A stretch of DNA of 64,000 bases from Nectonema munidae (lineage: Eukaryota > Nematomorpha > Nectonematoida > Nectonematidae). Below, piece by piece: positions 11,901 through 21,199 of the stretch. Within the stretch, counting starts at the first letter, position 1. Every line of letters begins with the position of its first letter. The notes beneath the pieces are model-generated. The model ran no database searches. It was given only the letters and a program-made list of their open reading frames with translations, and was not told where the DNA came from. Where the stretch lies: contig JAUIRK010000855.1 of assembly GCA_030549495.1 (NCBI GenBank), positions 1,219,501 through 1,283,500 of the forward strand, written 5' to 3'. Both the position numbers and the translations under genes were made by a program.

Positions 11901-14900
11901 ATTTTCATTAATCTCTATTGAATGCGATTGCAAATTCGAGGTAGTTTGCGTTCCTTTACAGGAGCATTTGCAAAAGTAGTAAAATGAATTATGCAAGATA
12001 TAAAAAATACCACTTAAATCTTCTATACAAAGTAAAGCTGCATGAAATAAGGAGATTTAAGAATGTTATCAATGATCAAGACAAATCACAAAATGTCTAC
12101 TTTCATCAATCGTAATATATTTCCAGAAAAAGTGGAAAAAAAGCAAACAAAAAAACAAGATGGCTTCAATAAACGTTATAAAATTATGTGGAGTAGCATT
12201 TCCTATACATTGTAAAAACATCTCATACATAAAGGCGTTACATTTTGCTTCAAATATAAATTTTTATCATTGGGAACTAGTTTCAATTTGGTGTACAGTT
12301 GAGGGTTTGAACACAAAATTCTTCTTTAAAAATCATTTATATGTTTAGCCAATTGACCAATCTCGGCCACTAAATTAATTTTTAAAGGAAAACTCAATGT
12401 CTTTGAAATTTAACTTCAAATATAATTTTTTGTGATTGAGAACTAGTTTGAATTTTGTGATCAATTGAGTGCTTGATCTTCTTTAAAATATTATTTATAG
12501 GTATAAGCCAGCTGACCACAGGTCAATTAAATCAATTTTAACGTGATTTAAAGGAAAACACAATGTGTTTGAAATTTAACAGTTGCTAAGGTGATGAGGA
12601 CGAATACACGCATGAAGTTTTTGGGTGGAAGGTAAAAATTGAAACTGCAAACTTCTGCAGCTTAAAAAAATGAATAAAAAAATTTCATGTCTGTTCGAAA
12701 AGCATCAGCTTTTCCTTTGTCCAACCCTATCTTGTGAGTAAAGAAAGAAATAAGCATACGGGATGTGGATGATAGGTAGGCAGAGTGAAGGCCATGGGAA
12801 AGGAAGGGGTTTGTGGAGAAAGGATGTAGTGTTGAACGAGTCCTGTTTCGTCAACCACTCGATGAACCATGTGACTTTGAGGAATCTGGAATGAAGAAAT
12901 TCCTCCTGCGGAGAGGGAGGAAGCCTGGGGCTGCTGACAAGAGTAGGAAGGAGGGATCGTGGAAGAGGAGGTGGTGGGAGTGAAGTTCTGTGGGTTCGAG
13001 TCTGGAGAGAGGGGCAGGGACTCACTCGACACCAACTTGACATTCGCAGGTCCTGAAACGAAGCAGAGGTCATTTTAATGCGAGTTTTAATGAAAAAATT
13101 GGGATGTGAAGATGTAGGGTGTGTGAGGTGTGTGTGTGTGTGTGGGTGGAAGACTTTTAACAAAATTTCCCCCTAAAGGTAAAAACAGTGCCTTACATAT
13201 GGGTAAAAGGAACATATGCCTAACGGCTACGCTTACTGGCCCTGGCTAAATTGTCAACTAATTACTGTCAACAGAGAAATCTAAGATAAATATTTATGTA
13301 CATTCTTTTTGATTATAATTCAAAAATTATTGATAAAATTATTTTTAAAGACTCTTTTTTCTTTTTAAAAAATCAACGGAATTTTATGACTTTTACTTCA
13401 ATTGATCAGAATAGTAATAGGTATAAAGATTTAAAATGTTTATGAAAATGCGTCACGAATGAAGTAGATAAAGCTAAGTATTGAAAAAAGTTTGATTATA
13501 TTTTTACCTAGAGAGATTAAGAGAGAGGTGAGTGCTGAAGGGAGTCATGATTACTGAAAAAAATTACAACATTTCCATTCTATCTTCTAAAGACAGTTTA
13601 GTTTGCAGTAGTGATAAAAATTTGAACTGGAAAAAATTTATTGAAAGTGAAATATCTCACAATAAAAATCGCTCGAATTATTTTATGATTTTTTAATAAT
13701 GGAATTAATTTTTAAAGGCAACAACCGTAAATATGTAAAAAAGACAAATGGCATTCGGAAATATTTTAATCGAAACACATTCCGACACATAAGACAAAGG
13801 CGAATCGGGACAAAATTTGGGCAAATCATGAAAAAATATCTTTGCCAACATTCCGCTCTGATGTTGAGGAATTTCTGAGGAATTAAAGTGGATCGTTGCA
13901 TGCTTTTGTAGTTGCTAAGTACAAATTTTCATCGTATTTAACCCGTTAACGAACAGAATAATCAGACGATATCTAGTATAAAACAGAAGATTTGTATTAA
14001 AAAGCATTAATAAATGCAGACGATTCACATTTTTGTAAAGTAGACATGTGTCGACTGTGGTGGATAACGGGTTAAGTTAGATTTAATTGTTTTTCATTTT
14101 TATTCCTGAGTATATAGTAATTGACTTGTTTTTATTTTATATCTGTTCTTTGTCCAAGGGGTTATAATTTATCGACTAGTTTTATTTGGATAATACGAAC
14201 AACGCCTTCAATAAAAAAGCCTCTTCTATACAAAAGCATGGTGTGTTGAAATGATTAAATCTCGTTCTTCACAATATCAATTTCATATATTGCTTATGTT
14301 CCAAGCCATGCTACAACAAACTTTTTAAGAATTGAGAAAAAAATTTACAAAGTGGAAGGCATATGATTTTTTCTACCTCCGAAACCCTGAATGGAAGAAT
14401 GGTTGCTTACAACTTCGTCTTTTCTACCAATAATATAATTGTATTATTCCATTTTCGGTGTTTTGAAGTGTCAATAGAACTTTTAAGGAATTCTTGAGTC
14501 AGGAACATGCCAGGACTTTCGCCCCGACATACAATAATAAATCGCTAAAGATTTTCCAAGAAGAATTGAGGCGAAAATTACGATATCCACAATTGTTATA
14601 ATACATTTTCATCGTGTTTAATATACACTGAAAAAACATTTATATAGCAGTTTGTCTACCCCAGGTACATATATATATATATATATGTTCTTATTTCTCT
14701 TTGTCGTTGTTGTGGGTAGTTATGAATTGTTAATATAAATTTGAAATAGGGAATATATAAAATCAATATCTTATTAATATTTTTATATTTGTTGTAGTAG
14801 GTTGAAAAGATCTTAATAAAGTGTATGTTTTAATTTGTGTTAATATCGTTTATTTTGTAAAATATAATATTTAATTCTTCAAAGAAAAATATATATTCAA

Positions 14901-17900
14901 AGAAAATATTTAATTAAATGGAGTTGTTGTTATAAATATTTGTCGATGTATATAGAATTAAATCGAGGGATTCCAAAGAAAATTTTTTATAATTTTAGGT
15001 AGTGTAGGGTTTGGGTAAATTGAGGGAGGTAATGGTCTGAAAATTATATATATCGTTTGGAAAAAAATTAGAAAATGAAAGTATATAATTTGATTTATTT
15101 GTATAAGAAATAATTTAAAAACAATAAAAATTGATACTTATAAAAACAAACTACTTAAGAGAATACTGAATACTCTAAGGTATGTCATGATATCAGTCTG
15201 TGGAACAGACTAGCTATGTTTAATCTTCTCCTTAATAGAAAGATATTTTTTATTAGTCGGTAGAGGTGCACCTGTTATTCTTGAGTTAAATTCAAACGTT
15301 GAAAAGCAATATCTTTGTAAATACGTTTAGGAAATAAAATTGTTGGGTGGTGCTGTTGGAATAAATATTGCAAAGAGTAATGATCCCCTACAGATTTGTA
15401 GTTCGAGCCACACCTTCCACACAATTTTCAAAATGATTCCACTTTGAAATAGGAAAAAAGTGATTCCTTGCTGCTCATTTCTTCTGTATCCTCTTCTTAT
15501 GTAGGTGTTTTCAAAGTATGTCAGAAGCTGAGTAATTTATCATTTTCAGGCATATGTTCCTAAAGTGTCAAATGATTTTCAACAAAGTTTGTCGGGACAA
15601 AGAAAGTGAGGTAAACAAAGAATCAGTGTGTTAATTCATTATCACTTTCCATTTCGGATTTCATTCCCAACTGAATGGTTTTTTATAAACATTCTGGAAA
15701 GATGGAAAAAACAACTTTGATTTCTGTGTTCGGAAAAGATACTGAAATTCAGTCATTGCAGCTATTTAAAATCTAGAAGAATTTGTTCAGGATTGGACAA
15801 GGAACAATATTCTTCATTGGTTAATCATTCTTCTATAAATATTTCTACTTTTGTTTTTCAGAAGAGCATAATTCCTGCTGGATTACGCCCTTCTCCAAAA
15901 TGAAAATGAAGAGTATAAACTGATAAAATAAAATGGTACAACTTTAAAAGTACATCAGCAATCCAGAGTCTGGCACGTGACAAACAAGACACAACTTATT
16001 ATGTCAAATATAATAATTCTTTCGGTATCGTCAATGAGAATCATACAATAAATTGTCTCTAAACTTACCTGTTATTTCAAAATTTGTTGAAGTTGGCAAA
16101 AGTGGTAATGTGTTAAATCTTCCTTTAGATCGTTGTAATGTTCGAATTAGGTTGGTTCTTTGGTATTCGATCATGGATGAGGTTGATATATCTTGACAAT
16201 ATTCACTAGAGACAATCATTGGAGCTGCTCCAACTTCTTTCATTGCAATTTTCATTTTGTTCACTGCTAATTTTGGAGATTTTTCTCTGTACAAATAATG
16301 GGAATGTTCAGATTTGGGTGAGGAAATTCACGTTCTCCCAACGTTGTAATAAACGATTAATTTATTTTTGGTATTCTGAGCATCGCAACGGATAGAATTA
16401 TCTTTGTTTTTCGATGTTTATAATATTCGAATTATTGAATATTGAGTTTTCTTTCCCTTGGAAGTTGTTCCAAACTTACAAAAATATTCAACATCATTTG
16501 TATCCATTTTAAATGTTAATAAGGTAAAAACTTTTATTTTGACATAAAAAAATAGAAGGGAGTAAAAGTTAAAAGTAAAAGAGTTGAAGGTATTCTAAGA
16601 AGAAAAAACTAACAAGGAAGTATTAGTGAGTAGAATGGGAAAATATTCAAAAGATTATCTATACAACAACCTGTAAAAATGTATCATATATACTTCAAGT
16701 TGTACACTTTTCACTTCCTGTTTAGCTGTTAAAGTATCTCATATATAATTAGAAGATTATCAACAACATGCCCATGAAAAAGCTTATCATACCTAGGTAA
16801 AATTCTCCAGATAATATAATGCTCTAATACTTATATCTGGACTATTTATCTATGCTGATGTTTTAATGTTTTACAACATATAGGAAATTGAAATGATAAA
16901 AAGCTTCTCTGATTATGTGATGAAGTGTCGTGTGGTGAAGTGTCGCTATGATTAAATGTCGTGTGATGAAATGTCGTGTGATGAAGTGTCGTTATGATGA
17001 AATGTCGTGTGATGAAGTGTCGCGTGATGAAGTGTCGTGTGATGAAATGTCATGAGACCCTTGTACACATCAAGTGAGACTGTAGAATAAGTTTGATTTA
17101 GTGTTTATATTTTTATTATTTCTCCATCATTCACAACGACTTTGTCTGCGTAAATCATGTAAGAATGTGTACTTAACACTTTTTCGCGCATAAACATCCA
17201 TTTTTCACTTCAATAAGAAAGACGACACACTTTGAACCGATTGACAGGATTAAATTACTACTCTCTTTTATAAAATCGAGCAAGCGCAATAGCGTAAAAA
17301 GGGAGAGAAATGCGTGAGGAGTAGGGAAACACTGCAGTACCATGGTTGTAGGCAACCTGTGATGTGCGCGCGGAAACACACCTAGTCATTGCATGAAATC
17401 TCTGATTACAGAAATTAACTGTAACACACACACACACACAGTGAGCGCTAGAAGCAAAAAACAAAGGATGGAGTAGAGGCAAGCAAACACAGCAGCGCTA
17501 GGTATCCCTCGCTGCCATTACAAATGTGTTGAGGTATGTGATGTTGTTAGGACTGAACATGGAAACGCGATTATCATAATCACGTGGCTGTTTTGTGTCT
17601 CCTCCACCCACCCTCCTTGCAGAGCGAAGCAAGAAGCAGAAGAAGATGAAGGCAGGCAGGCAAACGTGGCGAGAGGAGCGCGTAGACAAAGAAGGATTTG
17701 CGCAGAAAGTTGTTGGAGTAGGCAAAATTCTCCTGACCTAGATGTGAAGAATGTGAGAGGTGGGGAAAGGGAAGCACAGCGCACACAAGAACCGATGCTG
17801 TTACGAGAGGGAGGTAAAAAGAAGCTTTTGGAAGCAATGTTGCATGCTATTTTGGAAAGCACGTCATTACAGAACTCTGTCATTCATTAAGGAAAAGCCT

Positions 17901-19966
17901 GTTCTTTCTGTTGGCGCAGGTTGGGCGAGTTTAAGGCCAAGACATCTATCTCCACCAACTAACTTTTAGAGCGTGTAGGCCAAATTTTCCAGCAAATTTT
18001 AAATCATGACAACAAACGTGCTATATCTCATTTTTCATAAAATCAATTCTCTTTCCTACATGATAAACATGCTACCAACGCTCATTTAATTCAAACAGAG
18101 GATAGTAAAACAAAAAGAGATTACTGAAATAGTACTAATATAACCGTTACCAAAAAGGTGAAATGATGAAAATATTTTTATCAAAAAAATGATCATTTGT
18201 CTTTCCCGTATTCAAAGGTTATGCAGCCCAGAGATCTCTCTTTGCTTCTCAGCCAATTTGAATTGTACGGGCATAGCACGAACATGTAGATTGTCAAAAA
18301 TAGAAAAATACGCGTGCCTGTCTGTGATTCTACAATAACTAGCCTATCTGTTGTGCAAATAATGAGTGATTATTATTATTCGTGCATATGCCCTACATTT
18401 ACACAACACAAATCCTAAAAAGTCATGTTTTTCGAGTATAAGCTTGACATTTCTGATGTAATCATGCGGTACTGAGATTTTTTTTAGAAACAAAAAATTG
18501 TGCAAATACACTTTGCCCTTCAACAATTGGTGAGTATGGCAAACAGTTTTCGTGTGAACTAAGCCTTGAGAATGCGTTTGTCGTCTTCTAACTAGGCTGA
18601 CCATGTGTACCATTTTAAACGCGACAGTCCCGTTTTTATCGTGTATTTTGAAGATCCAACTTTTTTTTAAATGCCCTGTTTTTTATTGTTACTATAAAAA
18701 GGTAGCGGTGCCACCGCGGGTGTTTTCATCGAGAAGGCACAATTGCACAGCTCTTATCGAACTATGAGGAAAATAGGATTGCTGTGGGATCGAACCCAAA
18801 CCGAGTTATCGAAGCCCAGTATCTAACCAACTATTTAAGCCCCAACGGTTGCCCTTTTGAGAATTTTAAGGTTCTTTTCGTGAGATTTGAACTCAACCAA
18901 CTAGCCATCAAAGGTTAGTTATTATGATAATTTTATACTTATTTATTAATTGAATGCAGGATTGAGATTTCAAATCAATCCAAGTGAAGCACATTTCTCG
19001 GCAAATATTGCTGATGGAAATGATAATCGTGCATACAAGGTATGAAAAACATTAATCTACTATGTGGTAACATTTTTCTATAAGTACCCTAGGGTGGACT
19101 CCTTGAGAGAAAGTTTGGAATGAAGCTAAAAGATAATTATCATGGTGTTATGAGATGATGATTATGTAATGGGATGATGATGATGATCTTGTAGATGATG
19201 ATGTCGTATAATACTACACACTACCTCTAATATGTTGAATTTCATCGCCAACTTTGTATGAAAAAGTTTCTGCAGGTCTAACATGTAAGTGAATAGTTTG
19301 ATTAGTAGAAGTACCAGAAGGATCTTCAACATGCGCATCTTGTGCCGAAGGAGAGTGCTGGAGCGGGTGAAAGTGTGGGTGTGGGGGTAGGAGAAGATTC
19401 CCAGCTCCAGTCGCGCCATGATGAGGAGGCATCATCGGATTCGTGTGTGCTGCGGAGGTAGTCCCTTGGGCAGTCGCAACAGGTGGCATCAAGTTTTGGG
19501 GGTAGAGGAAGGGGTGGAGAGGAGGATGGTGGTAAAAGGAAGATGGTGGCCATGTCGGGATCGAGATGTAGGAGGCAGGGGGTGTGAGAGAGGCGTCATA
19601 TGGGATATAGGGTGGATAGGAGGAGAGGAAGTGGGGCAAGGCCGTGTTTGGGTTCGAGGACAATTCTGGCGGAGTGGCCAGAGGGTGCTGCTTTTCATTA
19701 CAGGAAGAGGAGGAGGAATAATTACTAGCGGCATCTTCGTGATTGTAGAAAATGTTGTCGGAACTGGAGGAGTCATAGCTCAATGCTGCAACCGCATTCA
19801 CCATCCTAGCACAATTCACATCTCCATCCAGGTTGTAAGAAGGGGACAACGTGCATTGATTAACAGGGGATGGAGATATGTTGATGTAGTTGGGAAGGGA
19901 AGTGCTCGCCATACTTTCGTTACCAGGAATATCTTTCCGCATTATCTTGCAATCCCCCTTCATCAT
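2567..19966 (-). CDS. FNDC3 (fibronectin type III domain containing 3), 5' part, six coding exons; continues beyond base 1
   Basis: Exons in order: 19966-19225, 13052-12760, 11717-11606, 8861-8331, 4466-4275, 2912-2567. All introns are GT-AG and the phases agree (1, 0, 1, 1, 1), giving about 738 codons before the window ends. The family signature is clear. The first junction yields a stretch like vertebrate FNDC3 'VNPGEAFTI..ITGPA' (here VRPAETFSYKVGD then HIRGPANV). Exon 2 gives IPQSHMVHRVVDETG and YILSPQTP, matching 'VPPGY..QVIED.GVRRVVV.PQ.P'. Exon 3 resembles 'YSPVTG..DMTTQYMPQ'. Exon 6 opens the first FN3 domain (ALVSWEQL ... SYELCICV). Family knowledge: FNDC3 proteins are large multi-FN3, tail-anchored membrane or Golgi-associated proteins; the remaining FN3 repeats and tail would lie left of base 1. 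Between the signatures the protein is Ser, Pro, His and Asn-rich and poorly conserved. An in-frame TAG just upstream supports the start at 19966. Confidence 0.82.
2938..3929. other. Intron sequence, no gene seen
   Basis: AT-rich FNDC3 intron between exons 5 and 6. Nothing recognisable was seen apart from short AT-rich runs. Confidence 0.5.
3930..4096 (-). mobile_element. tRNA-derived SINE, type 2
   Basis: Read on the minus strand, the head looks like a Pol III tRNA promoter: an A-box-like TGGCATGGCGGTTAGAC and a B-box-like GGTCTCCCGTTCGATTTC. A non-tRNA body follows, containing GGAAGGGCATCTAG, and then a TG-rich 3' tail near 3900-3925. It is too long and too imperfect to fold as a real tRNA. 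From memory, GGAAGGGCATC is a motif in SINE bodies of several animals. Confidence 0.6.
4275..4466 (-). CDS. FNDC3 exon 5
   Basis: 192 bases, entered after TTTTTCACTTAG and left at CTTG/GTAATT, phase 1 at both ends. It encodes a hydrophilic linker (SISLVDSKSTAG, later EFLQDKEIVGVG and SEDIPHPH) leading into the FN3 domain. Joined to exon 4, the split codon gives Ser. No domain lies in this exon itself; the call rests on phase and on its position between exons of clear identity. Confidence 0.65.
4662..4791 (+). mobile_element. TTAA MITE, family A (variant with CCCATTAAGT ends)
   Basis: A 130-bp element between TTAA at 4658-4661 and TTAA at 4792-4795. Ends are CCCATTAAGTCCCA and, reverse-complemented, CGCATTAAGTACCA. 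The centre carries the palindrome TTCCCATTTGGGAA and CGTCTGC motifs shared with the other copies at 34642, 56351, 56621 and 62973. Confidence 0.85.
5100..6720 (+). mobile_element. Decayed pogo/Tigger-like DNA transposon
   Basis: Fragments of a Tigger/jerky-type DDE transposase occur in several frames. They include a YPEG..NDDERNF stretch near 5830-5870, LPLLVIEKFENRRCFK at about 5974-6025, and the NPRNIKTSN...FFMPANIT block followed by an MDNG-like stretch at about 6115-6200. These correspond to the 'LPLLVIGKS..PRCFK' and 'LPPNTTS..QPMDQG' motifs of the family. Multiple stops and frameshifts show it is inactive. Termini were not resolved. An outward Tigger-like end (CCTCATTATAGTGAACGC) at about 6894 may belong to a separate copy. 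Confidence 0.6.
7060..7640. repeat. Diverged tandem repeat, about 140-147 bp unit, four copies
   Basis: The motif RGTATAAAAACATATATTTCATG recurs at about 7103, 7250, 7392 and 7530, with neighbouring shared blocks (AAATTTGATTGACACTTATTGG, TTCAGAAATAAAACYAG). Spacing is 147, 142 and 138. Units are diverged, so the array is old. Confidence 0.75.
7840..7899. repeat. Degenerate CTAACC/CCTAA-like repeat
   Basis: An irregular run of CTAACACTAAACCTAACC-like words about 60 bp long. It resembles worn-out interstitial telomere-type repeats (arthropod telomeres are typically CCTAA on this strand), but no perfect array is present. Confidence 0.4.
8331..8861 (-). CDS. FNDC3 exon 4: low-complexity linker with poly-Asn
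   Basis: 531 bases, acceptor TTTTTTAAATTAG at 8862-8863 and donor CAAA/GTAACC at 8330. It encodes a Ser-rich and Asn-rich segment: a run of seven Asn, a basic KKKKTFSRK patch and a His-rich HHLHSNSN stretch. A SHPPYYLNATPNGPN stretch recalls the Pro/Tyr-rich linker upstream of FN3-1 in FNDC3. The phase joins correctly to exon 3 (split Val) and exon 5 (split Ser). The open frame extends upstream to about 8980, but the polypyrimidine acceptor at 8862 gives the phase match. Confidence 0.7.
9230..10720 (+). mobile_element. Decayed LINE fragment (RTE-like 'CFDP2-like' family), 3' part
   Basis: Broken frames match the region after the RT core of a LINE often mis-annotated as craniofacial development protein 2-like. 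They show a PHD-like Cys/His cluster (YPCGVCDKRVKRKAILC, WVHKKCTHIK) at about 9950-10050, a KFCYLREVLNKIGG stretch at about 10145-10190 and a TIEMRMLRLLC stretch at about 10350-10385. Upstream, 9260-9700 reads as the Lys/Glu-rich linker with VVGIPCLKNEKRLL. There are many stops and no intact ORF; 5' and 3' ends are not defined. Confidence 0.6.
11606..11717 (-). CDS. FNDC3 exon 3 (112-base micro-exon)
   Basis: Acceptor CTCATCTTTTTAG at 11718-11719 and donor CCTG/GTACTT at 11605. It is entered in phase 0 and left in phase 1, exactly what is needed between exon 2 (ends phase 0) and exon 4 (begins with two bases). It encodes TQYYPCSPFSIASG, then PIFPQFCNP and a Ser/Thr-rich tail, resembling the Tyr/Pro/Gln-rich 'YSPVTG..TTQYMPQ' segment of vertebrate FNDC3. 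Too short for ordinary ORF finding; recognised by splice sites and phase. Confidence 0.7.
12248..12580. repeat. Tandem duplication, two 166-bp units
   Basis: The unit starting CTTCAAATATAA at 12248 recurs at 12414, with shared blocks GGGAACTAGTTT/TGAGAACTAGTTT, CTTCTTTAAAA and AAAGGAAAACNCAATG...TTTGAAATTTAA. The two units are clearly related but diverged. They lie in the intron between FNDC3 exons 2 and 3. Confidence 0.7.
12760..13052 (-). CDS. FNDC3 exon 2: conserved N-terminal FNDC3 motif
   Basis: Acceptor GCTTCGTTTCAG at 13053-13055 and donor CCC/GTATGC at 12759. The junction with exon 1 makes HIRG-PANVKLVSSES, corresponding to 'CITGPAQVPMMSP' in vertebrate FNDC3A. The exon continues through a Ser/Pro/Gln linker into SSFQIPQSHMVHRVVDETG and HYILSPQTPSFP, the counterpart of the PPGY/VIED/VVV-P-Q region. 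GC content and codon use contrast with the surrounding AT-rich intron. A GT microsatellite (13128-13144) lies just upstream in the intron. Confidence 0.85.
13942..14071 (+). mobile_element. TTAA MITE, family B
   Basis: 130 bp between TTAA at 13938-13941 and 14072-14075. Ends are CCCGTTAACGA and (inverted) CCCGTTATCCA. The internal CAGACGATATCTA, GCAGACGATT and TTTTTGTAAAGT motifs define family B. Confidence 0.85.
14076..15180. other. Intron sequence, no gene seen
   Basis: AT-rich FNDC3 intron-1 sequence with a TA run at about 14668-14687. I recognise nothing else in it. Confidence 0.5.
15180..16530 (-). mobile_element. Decayed FLYWCH-type Mutator-like element (MULE)
   Basis: Minus-strand frames give a FLYWCH-like zinc module at about 16520-16290 (RCDAQNTKNK, then HSHYLYREKSPKL). 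A 75-codon open stretch follows (16290-16068: VNKMKIAMKEVGAAP, later LIRTLQRSKGRF and LPLLPTSTNFEIT). This is the same order as FLYWCH proteins with a MULE transposase. Further down, 15850-15450 reads broken MULE-like pieces (CFFHL-type motif, then LLKII...NICLKM). An AACAG/GTAAGT donor-like site ends the open stretch at 16068, but the phases do not fit between FNDC3 exons 1 and 2, so it is not an FNDC3 exon. Confidence 0.5.
16917..17052. repeat. 15-bp minisatellite, nine units
   Basis: Consensus GTGATGAARTGTCGT repeated about nine times with few changes; two units carry an extra base (TATGATTAAATGTCGT type). It lies within FNDC3 intron 1. There are no unique spacers between units. Confidence 0.9.
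17300..17960. other. GC-richer, frame-rich island inside FNDC3 intron 1
   Basis: Compared with its surroundings this block is visibly GC-rich with many CpGs and purine-rich GGCAGG and GAGAGG tracts; a CA microsatellite lies near 17421-17440. Several frames stay open on both strands, but no protein family, splice pair or biased codon use singles one out. It could be an alternative FNDC3 promoter or leader exon, or an unrecognised repeat. Confidence 0.35.
18698..18846 (-). mobile_element. tRNA-derived SINE, type 1 (copy a)
   Basis: On the minus strand it reads TAGTTGGTTAGATACTGGG (A-box region), then GGGTTCGATCCCAC (B box), then a body TTTCCTCATAGTTCGATA, TTGTGCCTTCTCGATGAAAA and a tail GGTGGCACCGCTACCTTT. 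The same body recurs at 20825 and 33684. Confidence 0.8.
19225..19966 (-). CDS. FNDC3 exon 1 (first coding exon)
   Basis: ATG at 19966 (a second ATG at 19963), with TAG in frame 45 bases upstream. A splice acceptor ATTTTAG at 20009-20010 suggests a 42-base leader in this exon and a further non-coding exon upstream. It encodes about 247 residues: a Ser- and Asn-rich start, a Pro/Tyr/His-rich middle (PHFLSSYPPYIPYD, MMPPHHGATG, PPHPHFHPLQHSP) and finally TIHLHVRPAETFSYKVGDE, the conserved FNDC3 segment. The donor AGAG/GTAGTG at 19224 leaves phase 1. The long antisense open frame (19418-20017, plus) is a shadow of this GC-rich exon. Confidence 0.82.
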
Positions 19967-20824
19967 TTCGTTGTGGGAAAGAGAAGCATGAGATCGGGAA
20001 AAATTAATCTAAAATGACAAAATTTAGAAACTACTTAAATATAAAATAATATGTAGTGACCAGGTCAATTGAACTCAATGTCAAGTAACATCTTTTAGTG
20101 CAAAAAATTGAGACTATTGTTTTTTAAGCATTATGAAAATAGTACAAATTGATGGTCCCTAACTTTGGATTGATCAAAAAGGGGTCTTAATACCTGTTTA
20201 ACACAATTTGGGTAATTGTTCCTGTAGAGGAAGGTAAACCAAATCGAATTTCTAATGGAATTCAATAGGGATTAAGCAAAACCATCTGCTTTTCATGAAC
20301 TAAAATGGGTTAATACCAATGGCCCAAAAATGGACAGAAGACGATGTCCATTTTTTGACTGAAATCAATAGAAATTCAAGGAATTATACTTGAAATGATT
20401 CTAAAAATGGTATTCCGATTCCTTACAAAAAAGAATATTATATATTTATATTAAAAAAGCATGTGATTAAAAAGCTTAAACAAAAAATCGTCCGCTTTAA
20501 GATTTTAGTTTGGGTTAAGAACGTAGTTAGTTAGGGACATTAGTAAATTAGTTGGATTTTAACTAAACTAGGTATTTGGATAGATAGAGTTGACACTTTA
20601 ACATCTAACATTCGACAGCTTAAAATTAAGCTTTGTATTGTTTGGGCATAAAAGCATAAAATGTCATTACATTTTATAAAATAAATTTCTACATTTTTTT
20701 TTCAATAAAAAAATATGAAAACGACTCTCTCTTTCTAATGCTCATTCCTGTCTGCCGAAAAAACATCTAAAGTTTAAGAGCTTTTAAAAATTGAATTTAA
20801 CTATTTATATTAAGAATATTAACG

Positions 20825-20974
20825 CAGGAGAGTAAGGTTGGTTAGATACTGGGTTTCTATAACTCAAGATCTTGGGTTCAAACCCGCATCAAGCCTACTT
20901 TCCTCATAGTTCGATACAAGAAACGCAATTGTGCCTTCTCGATGAAAACAACTCCACGGTATCTTTACCTTTAG
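20825..20974 (+). mobile_element. tRNA-derived SINE, type 1 (copy b)
   Basis: Plus-strand copy: GGTTGGTTAGATACTGGG, then GGGTTCAAACCCGC (B box), TTTCCTCATAGTTCGATA, TTGTGCCTTCTCGATGAAAA and a CTTTACCTTTA tail. It matches the copies at 18698 and 33684. Confidence 0.8.
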
Positions 20975-20992
20975 CAAACAGAAATCCAAGCG

Positions 20993-21195
20993 GTATCTAA
21001 TGTAAAGTGTAGATTTGTATTAAAAAGCCTCAATAAACGTAGACGATTGTATTTTGGTAAAGTCGACATATGTCGATTGTGGTAGGTTTGTAGTCGACGT
21101 TACAAAAATAAAATCGTCTGCGTTTATCAAAGCTCTTTAATACAAATCTTCTGCTTTACATTAGATATCGTCTGATTATTCTGGTCGTTAAGGGG
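20993..21195. mobile_element. Inverted pair of family-B TTAA MITEs
   Basis: The left half (20993-21085) reads family B forward from TATCTAATGTAAAG without its left terminus. The right half reads family B in reverse and ends at GGTCGTTAAGGGG before TTAA (21196-21199). Together they form an imperfect inverted repeat. The left end touches the SINE at 20825-20974. Confidence 0.75.
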
Positions 21196-21199
21196 TTAA

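Noticed and set aside
12705-13163. 152-codon minus-strand open frame beside FNDC3 exon 2
   Set aside because: It is another frame of the same GC-rich exon. The frame that joins exon 1 in phase and matches FNDC3 is the one reported.
16917-17052. CRISPR-like regular repeats
   Set aside because: The units are contiguous with no unique spacers and the context is a eukaryotic intron; it is a minisatellite. The same reasoning applies to the array at 27640-28810.
17518-17890. Several overlapping frames of 75-121 codons in the GC-rich island
   Set aside because: Cys/Ser/Leu-rich or Arg/Glu-rich frames on both strands with no family match, no splice pair and no preferred frame.
19418-20017. 199-codon plus-strand open frame
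   Set aside because: It is antisense to FNDC3 exon 1. It is Gly/Arg/Val-rich because the sense exon is Pro/Ser/His-rich, and it has no domain or splice context.
18698-20974. tRNA genes
   Set aside because: The B-box-bearing sequences at 18698, 20825, 33684 and 3930 have mismatched arms and are followed by shared non-tRNA bodies, so they are SINEs.
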